Below, one piece after another: positions 6,143-10,274 of a stretch of 10,274 bases of DNA. How positions within the stretch are numbered: position 1 is the stretch's first letter; every line of letters starts with the position of its first letter. The position numbers and the translations under genes were made by a program. Source of the DNA: JACDDK01 sp038198445. GTDB taxonomy: Bacteria > Actinomycetota > Rubrobacteria > Rubrobacterales > Rubrobacteraceae. The notes below the pieces were generated by a model. The model made no database searches, was not told the DNA's origin, and saw only the letters and a list, made by a program, of their open reading frames with translations. The stretch is from NCBI GenBank assembly GCA_038198445.1, contig JBBPZZ010000168.1, positions 1 to 10,274 on the forward strand. The letters run 5' to 3'.

Positions 6143-7165
6143 GTGGCCCGCAGACAGATCAACCTGAAAGTCCTCGACGATGGAAGCCGCACTTTCGAGG
6201 TGCGCCACCGCTGGGAAGATAAGCCCGTAGCGCCTCCTCCCGACGGTACGCCAACGGAATACCTGCCGTTCCGGCAGCAACGCGGCGCGCACGGACGCCC
6301 GGATTGGCTGAAAGCCAAAGCGCCCGTCGGAGAAGGCTACACCGACATAAAAGAGACCATGCGCGGTCTGAACCTCCACACCGTCTGCGAGGAAGCACGC
6401 TGCCCGAACATCGGGGAGTGCTGGAACAACCGCACTGCGACGTTCATGATCCTGGGCAACATCTGCACCCGCTCGTGCGGCTTCTGCGCCGTACTCACGG
6501 GTAAGCCGACCGAGCTTGACCTGGACGAGCCGTACCGCGTCGCCCATGCCGCCAGGCAGATGGGCCTCAAGCACGCCGTCATAACGAGCGTCAACCGTGA
6601 CGAGCGGAAAGATGGCGGTTCGCACATCTTCGCCGCGACCATCCAGGCGATCCGGGAAGAAGTCCCTGGCTGCGCCGTCGAGGTCCTTACCCCCGACTTC
6701 AAGGGCGACCGCGAGGCGATCCAAACGGTCATAGACGCCCGACCCGACACCTTCAACCACAACATCGAGACGGTGCCGCGCCTCTACCCGGCGGTCCGGC
6801 CGCAGGCGAAGTACCGGAGGTCGCTGGAGGTTCTGCGCTACGCGAAAGAGCTGAACCCGGACGGCCTCACCAAGAGCGGGTTCATGGTCGGACTCGGAGA
6901 GACCGAAGAGGAGCTTCACCAGACCATGCGCGACCTGCGCGAGCACGAGGTGGACATCCTGACCATCGGGCAGTACCTGCGTCCGTCGGAGAACCACCTG
7001 CCGATGAGCCGCTACTACACGCCCAGGGAGTTCGCGGAGTTAAAGAAGTACGGCCTGTCGCTTGGTTTCAAGCACGTCGAGAGTGGAGCTCTGGTGCGTA
7101 GTTCCTACCACGCCCACGAGCAGACCACCGACGCCCGCAAGAGCGTTGCTGGCGCTAACGTCTAG
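6143..7165 (+). CDS. lipA: Lipoyl synthase (radical SAM)
   Basis: This 340-aa iron-sulfur enzyme inserts two sulfur atoms into protein-bound octanoyl groups, completing the lipoyl cofactor. Both clusters are visible. The auxiliary 4Fe-4S cysteines are C82, C87 and C93 (CEEARCPNIGEC), and the radical-SAM triad is C108, C112 and C115 (CTRSCGFC). The C-terminal RSSYHA (319-324) supplies the unusual serine ligand. VNRDERKDGGS and PDTFNHNIETVPRLY are also typical of the family. The N-terminus has about 50 residues before the usual RPDWLK segment (52-57), somewhat longer than most bacterial LipA proteins. GTG 6143 is backed by AGGAG four bases upstream. lipB begins 8 bases after the stop, so the two are surely cotranscribed. 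Confidence 0.96.
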   Translation: MARRQINLKVLDDGSRTFEVRHRWEDKPVAPPPDGTPTEYLPFRQQRGAHGRPDWLKAKAPVGEGYTDIKETMRGLNLHTVCEEARCPNIGECWNNRTATFMILGNICTRSCGFCAVLTGKPTELDLDEPYRVAHAARQMGLKHAVITSVNRDERKDGGSHIFAATIQAIREEVPGCAVEVLTPDFKGDREAIQTVIDARPDTFNHNIETVPRLYPAVRPQAKYRRSLEVLRYAKELNPDGLTKSGFMVGLGETEEELHQTMRDLREHEVDILTIGQYLRPSENHLPMSRYYTPREFAELKKYGLSLGFKHVESGALVRSSYHAHEQTTDARKSVAGANV

Positions 7166-7173
7166 ACTCCGGT

Positions 7174-7836
7174 GTGGAGGTCGAGAAGCGCATAGTCCCG
7201 GATTCTCCGGTCGAGGTCCGGCGGTTGCCGGGACTGACATCCTACGCCGAGGGCTGGGAGATGCAGAGGGATCTGGTCCGGCTCCGTAAGGGGGATGAGG
7301 TCCCGGACACGCTCGTGCTGCTGGAGCATCCGCCGGTCTATACGGTGGGACGGACGGCGAAAGACGCCTCGAACCTGGGGGTGGGGGAGGAGTACCTGCG
7401 GTCTTTCGGCGCCGAAGTGTTCTGGATCGACCGCGGCGGCGACGTTACGTTTCACGGGCCGGGCCAGATCGTCGGATACCCTATCCTGCGTCTGAAAGTC
7501 CGCGACACTCACGAGTACCTGCGCGGACTGGAGGAAGTCATCATCCGGGCGCTCGCGGAATACGGACTTAAAGGTGGCCGGCATCCAGCTTATACCGGCG
7601 TTTGGGTGGGGGAGAGCAAGATCGCGGCCATCGGCGTAAAGTTCTCGTCTGGTTGGATAACCTCCCACGGCTTCGCCCTTAACGTGAAGACCGACCTGAG
7701 TTGGTTCGACAGGATCACACCCTGCGGCATCCGGGAGTACGGCGTCACGAGCCTCCAGCGGGAACTGGACCGTCGAGTCTCGCTCGTCGAAGTCGAAGAG
7801 AAGATAGTCAGGCATTTCACACGGACTTTTGGTTAG
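7174..7836 (+). CDS. lipB: Lipoyl(octanoyl) transferase
   Basis: This 220-aa cytoplasmic enzyme moves octanoyl from octanoyl-ACP to the lysine of lipoyl domains, the step before LipA. The signature GGDVTFHGPGQIVGYPI (88-104) is intact, as are the catalytic lysine K149 in ESKIAAIGV, the HGFALNV strand (165-171) and the acyl-accepting cysteine C184 in ITPCGI. LEHPPVYTVGR (50-60) is the usual N-terminal conserved block. The start is taken as GTG 7174, 8 bases after the lipA stop. It has no Shine-Dalgarno sequence, so translation probably depends on ribosomes finishing lipA. Length and motifs are normal for the family. Confidence 0.95.
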   Translation: MEVEKRIVPDSPVEVRRLPGLTSYAEGWEMQRDLVRLRKGDEVPDTLVLLEHPPVYTVGRTAKDASNLGVGEEYLRSFGAEVFWIDRGGDVTFHGPGQIVGYPILRLKVRDTHEYLRGLEEVIIRALAEYGLKGGRHPAYTGVWVGESKIAAIGVKFSSGWITSHGFALNVKTDLSWFDRITPCGIREYGVTSLQRELDRRVSLVEVEEKIVRHFTRTFG

Positions 7837-7909
7837 TTTGCTTACTGTTCTCTGAGGTATTAACTGGGATTCTGACGAACGTAAGGCAAACAAAAGAAGG
7901 AGGCCAGCA

Positions 7910-8266
7910 ATGGTCAGTGGAGTAGCGGTCGTCTGGATGCCAGTCGAGCATATAGAGCGGGCCAAAAACTTCTACCGGGATGTTTTGGGACTTTCGATCT
8001 CCAAAGAAGACGGCGATTGGGCCGAGGTGGACGCCAACGGTCTCACGCTCGGCTTGAACGGACGCGAGCCTGAAGGAGCAAGAGGTGATGGCGGTCCGGT
8101 CGTCACCTTCCAGCCGGAGAGAGGTCTCGAAGAGACGGTGAGCAACCTCAAAGAGCAGGGCGTAGACTTTCCGGCGGAGATCTCCGAGCACCCCTGGGGC
8201 AGGGTCGCCACCTTCAGAGACTCCGAAGGCAACGACCTCCAGCTCTACGAGCCGCCGCAAGGCTAG
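7910..8266 (+). CDS. VOC-superfamily protein (glyoxalase/bleomycin-resistance fold)
   Basis: This is a 118-aa single-domain protein with the beta-alpha-beta-beta-beta repeat pattern. The first half is WMPVEHIERAKNFYRDVLGL (9-28), with the characteristic FYxDVLGL. The second half ends in RDSEGNDLQLYEP (103-115), where E114 is the usual metal-ligand glutamate. The histidine normally found in the first strand is missing (VAVVWMPV), so metal binding through the standard site is doubtful. Members include lactoylglutathione lyases, dioxygenases and drug-binding proteins; the substrate cannot be named. ATG 7910 is set by AAGGAGG six bases upstream. A gap of 73 bases separates it from lipB, so it may have its own promoter. 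Confidence 0.85.
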   Translation: MVSGVAVVWMPVEHIERAKNFYRDVLGLSISKEDGDWAEVDANGLTLGLNGREPEGARGDGGPVVTFQPERGLEETVSNLKEQGVDFPAEISEHPWGRVATFRDSEGNDLQLYEPPQG

Positions 8267-8290
8267 AGAGACCGCCCCAAGTTAAAGCTT

Positions 8291-8328
8291 TTTGCCTGGT
8301 CATCCGATAACATACGTGACCAGGCAAA
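8291..8328. promoter_or_regulatory. Perfect 12-bp inverted repeat in the leader of the protease gene
   Basis: TTTGCCTGGTCA (8291-8302) and TGACCAGGCAAA (8317-8328) are exact reverse complements around a 14-base loop. The right arm ends 7 bases before the ribosome site GGAGGGG at 8336 of the protease gene. No T run follows on either strand, so a simple intrinsic terminator is unlikely. It could be a protein operator, or an RNA hairpin that ends the VOC transcript or shapes access to the protease ribosome site. Confidence 0.6.
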
Positions 8329-8343
8329 TTCTCTTGGAGGGGC

Positions 8344-9570
8344 ATGACGGTTTTCGGCAGACAAACGGGCGCAATCCTCGCGGCCCTTGCGGGGTCGGTA
8401 ACAATACTGGTGCTCTCCGGCGCGGCCTGGGCCGCCAATACGCCGGTAGACGCGATAGACAAAGATAACACCGGGGCGTCCTACGTCTCCGGGGAGTTGT
8501 TGATCTCTCTAAAGAGCAACACTCCGGATGGCCAAGTCGAAGACCTGACACGGAGAGCCGAGGCGAAGGTTGAAGACGACCTTCCGGCCCTAAACAGCGT
8601 CCTGGTCTCCGTGCCGGAGGTGCAAGGCGAACAGGCGCAAGGCGCGCGCGAGAAAGCCCTGGCGCAAGTCAAGGAGGACCTTGCGAAGAGTCCGATGATC
8701 GAGTCCGTCGACTACAACTATGTCCGGACGGCCGACTTCATCCCCAACGACCCCAGGTTCGATCACCAATACGGGCTGAAGAAGCCAGGTTATCCGAAGG
8801 CATGGAACGTGACGCTTGGTGGGGGCGTCAGGGTGGGCGTGGTTGACAGCGGCATCTCTTCCAGGCACCCGGACCTCAGGGGTCAGGTGGCGGCCCAAAA
8901 AGACTTCGTTAACGGAGATGGCGTGGCGAACGACGACGTGGGCCACGGCTCGCACGTCTCCGGCATCGTCGCCGCGAAGACCGACAATGGCAGAGGAATA
9001 GCCGGTGGATGTCCGAGATGCAAGCTGCTCGTCGCGAAGTCGCTTGGCCCCAGGGGCGGCACCGACGCTGATATCTCTAAAGGAATAGTCTGGACGGTGG
9101 ACCGGGGCGCGAAGGTCGTCAACCTCTCGCTCGGCGGACCTGGAAGCTCCGCGGTGCTGCAGAGAGCCGTAAACCGCGCCTGGAAGAGGGGCGCCGTGGT
9201 CGTCTCCGCCGCCGGTAACGAGGACACGAAAGTGAAGAGCTATCCAGCGGCCTACAAACGCGTCATGGCGGTCGCCGCGACCACGCCCTCGGATCACAGG
9301 GCCTCTTACTCCAACTTCGGCGACTGGGTAGACGTCTCCGCGCCGGGTTCGCATGTTTTATCCACCGTCCCCGGCGGTTACAGGTACGAAAGCGGCACCA
9401 GTATGGCGAGCCCGGAAGTCGCGGCGTTAGCCGGGCTGCTGGCGAACCGGGGTCTCTCCAACAGTGGAATCAGGAGCCGTATACAGAACACGGCCAAAGA
9501 CCTCGGACGTAAAGGCAAAGACCCTTACTTCGGGGCCGGACGCATTGACGCCGGACAGGCCGTCAGGTGA
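8344..9570 (+). CDS. Secreted S8 subtilisin-like serine protease (thermitase-like)
   Basis: This is a 408-aa preproprotein. Residues 1-30 form a signal peptide: an Arg-containing start, a hydrophobic core at 9-27 and a probable cut after AWA. Residues 48-128 look like an inhibitor_I9-type propeptide. The peptidase domain begins near NDPRFDHQYGL (135-145), as in thermitases. The catalytic triad is D168 (GVVDSG), H201 (GHGSHVSG) and S353 (GTSMASP), with oxyanion N292 (AAGNED). The usual histidine after the serine motif is replaced (PEVA rather than PHVA). C223/C226 (CPRC) could form a disulfide outside the cell. The C-terminus GRIDAGQAVR is normal, with no cell-wall anchor, so the enzyme is probably released. 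ATG 8344 follows GGAGGGG closely. Confidence 0.94.
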   Translation: MTVFGRQTGAILAALAGSVTILVLSGAAWAANTPVDAIDKDNTGASYVSGELLISLKSNTPDGQVEDLTRRAEAKVEDDLPALNSVLVSVPEVQGEQAQGAREKALAQVKEDLAKSPMIESVDYNYVRTADFIPNDPRFDHQYGLKKPGYPKAWNVTLGGGVRVGVVDSGISSRHPDLRGQVAAQKDFVNGDGVANDDVGHGSHVSGIVAAKTDNGRGIAGGCPRCKLLVAKSLGPRGGTDADISKGIVWTVDRGAKVVNLSLGGPGSSAVLQRAVNRAWKRGAVVVSAAGNEDTKVKSYPAAYKRVMAVAATTPSDHRASYSNFGDWVDVSAPGSHVLSTVPGGYRYESGTSMASPEVAALAGLLANRGLSNSGIRSRIQNTAKDLGRKGKDPYFGAGRIDAGQAVR

Positions 9571-9627
9571 GCGAAGTCCGAAAACGATAATCAGCACCGC
9601 CATAAACCTCGGAATCTAAAGCGTGTG

Positions 9628-9643
9628 ATCTCCGCGAGGAGAT
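9628..9643. other. Short hairpin between the converging protease and VIT genes
   Basis: ATCTCC (9628-9633) and GGAGAT (9638-9643) enclose GCGA, a GNRA-type tetraloop. It lies in the 84-base gap between two converging genes, where a shared terminator is expected, but there is no T run on either side. A role in transcript ends is possible but weakly supported. Confidence 0.3.
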
Positions 9644-9654
9644 AGCCCGAAACC

Positions 9655-10206
9655 CTACGCGCTACCTATTAATATCCCGGATGCGAAGACGAGCGCGCCG
9701 CCCAGTATGACCTGCAACGCCGACATCAAGAAACTCATCTCGAAGTAGCGGTAGCGGATGAAAGAGATCACCAACAGCTCGAACCCAACGACACCGAACG
9801 CCACGTAGAGAGCGGTGCTCACATGCGGCAGCAGGAAGGGTAGGGTATGCAGAATGCCGCCGAGGAACGTTGCCACTCCCGTAATTACACCTCGCAACAG
9901 GGGATTGCCGCGCCCGGTCATCGAGCCATCATCCGAGAGACCTTCCGAGAAGGCCATGCTTATACCGGCCCCAACCGCCGCCGCAAGCCCTACCAGAAAC
10001 GTAACCCTTGGATCCCGCGTCGCGAACGCCGTGGCAAACAACGGCGCCAACGTCGAGACCGACCCATCCATCAAACCAACAAGACTCGGCTGCACCACCC
10101 GGAGCACGAAGTTCTTGCTGTGTCCGGAACCGGTCATCTCCCGGCCACCAAGCCCCAACCGCTCCAATAAAGCCGACACTTTAGCTTCCTCCAAACGATA
10201 ACTCAC
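9655..10206 (-). CDS. Small VIT1/CCC1-like membrane protein
   Basis: This is a 183-aa integral membrane protein with a polar 30-residue N-terminus and about five membrane segments (roughly 34-62, 68-90, 104-126, 130-150 and 158-181). Segment 1 holds VGLMDGSVSTLAPL with D47, and segment 2 holds GAGISMAFSEGLSDD with M84 and E88. These resemble the conserved D-G and ISM-x3-E-x-LS motifs of vacuolar iron transporters. The cytosolic metal-binding helices usually found between segments 2 and 3 are missing; only about 15 residues link them. Iron or manganese efflux or storage is likely by family, but the substrate is unproven. GTG 10206 is preferred over TTG 10209 because it stands seven bases from the AGAGGG ribosome site. 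The gene converges on the protease gene. Confidence 0.8.
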   Translation of the reverse strand: MSYRLEEAKVSALLERLGLGGREMTGSGHSKNFVLRVVQPSLVGLMDGSVSTLAPLFATAFATRDPRVTFLVGLAAAVGAGISMAFSEGLSDDGSMTGRGNPLLRGVITGVATFLGGILHTLPFLLPHVSTALYVAFGVVGFELLVISFIRYRYFEMSFLMSALQVILGGALVFASGILIGSA

Positions 10207-10220
10207 CAACTACCCTCTGA

Positions 10221-10259
10221 ATTCTAACCGAATCCTGTAAGAAAACAAGAACAATTCTT
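10221..10259 (-). promoter_or_regulatory. AT-rich promoter and possible operator of the VIT-like gene
   Basis: On the minus strand, TTGTTT (10248-10243) and TAGAAT (10226-10221) are 16 bases apart, upstream of AGAGGG and GTG 10206. AAGAA-CAA-TTCTT (10247-10259) is an inverted repeat overlapping the -35 region. The last 65 bases of the window are clearly AT-rich compared with the genes. No Fur, IdeR or PerR consensus is recognised. Confidence 0.35.
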
Positions 10260-10274
10260 ATTATTAGTTAATGA

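Noticed and set aside
5945..6997. A 350-codon minus-strand open frame across lipA
   Set aside because: It is antisense to unmistakable lipoyl synthase motifs, and its own translation shows no recognisable family.
9628..9643. The hairpin as a definite bidirectional terminator
   Set aside because: The stem has only six pairs and no T run on either strand, so it is listed only as a possible structure.
1..10274. CRISPR array, insertion sequence, prophage or defence island
   Set aside because: No regularly spaced repeats, transposase or integrase motifs, or terminal inverted repeats were seen. The genes are mainly housekeeping or common accessory types.

Overview
The window looks like ordinary chromosomal DNA of a high-GC Gram-positive bacterium, most likely a Rubrobacter-like actinomycete. 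This placement is inferred from several things: GC-rich genes with frequent AGG/AGA arginine and ATA isoleucine codons, GTG starts, genes with a -10 box six or seven bases before the start codon (leaderless transcripts), and the gene set. No mobile element, CRISPR array, tRNA or rRNA was found.

Layout. Bases 1-409 (minus) hold the 5' part of a cupin gene that runs off the left edge and appears frameshifted in a run of eight G. It is divergent from a TetR-family regulator (471-1079), and a 12-bp perfect palindrome lies between the two starts. An unrecognised 178-aa protein gene (1088-1624, minus) converges on the regulator with 8 bases between the stops. Next comes a plus-strand pair: a haem-oxygenase-like di-iron oxidase (1760-2491) and a class I SAM methyltransferase (2519-3253). 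A second block follows, formed by a divergent Fpg/MutM DNA glycosylase (3335-4195) and dihydrolipoamide dehydrogenase (4214-5701), closed by a strong hairpin. After a gene-poor stretch of about 440 bases come lipoyl synthase lipA (6143-7165) and octanoyltransferase lipB (7174-7836). A glyoxalase/VOC protein (7910-8266) and a secreted subtilisin-like protease (8344-9570) follow. The right end carries a small VIT1/CCC1-like membrane protein on the minus strand (9655-10206).

How the genes work together. The clearest functional theme is lipoate metabolism. LipB places octanoate on the lipoyl domains of 2-oxoacid dehydrogenases and the glycine cleavage H protein, LipA inserts the two sulfurs, and Lpd reoxidises the dihydrolipoyl arm. 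The cupin/TetR pair probably forms a self-regulated divergent unit. The di-iron oxidase and methyltransferase probably act on the same unidentified small molecule.

I found no convincing new multi-gene system. The points most worth checking are the G-run frameshift in the cupin gene, the leaderless promoters with overlapping palindromes, the unusual Fpg active-site loops, the acidic insertion in Lpd, the VIT protein without a metal-binding domain, and the uncharacterised oxidase-methyltransferase pair.
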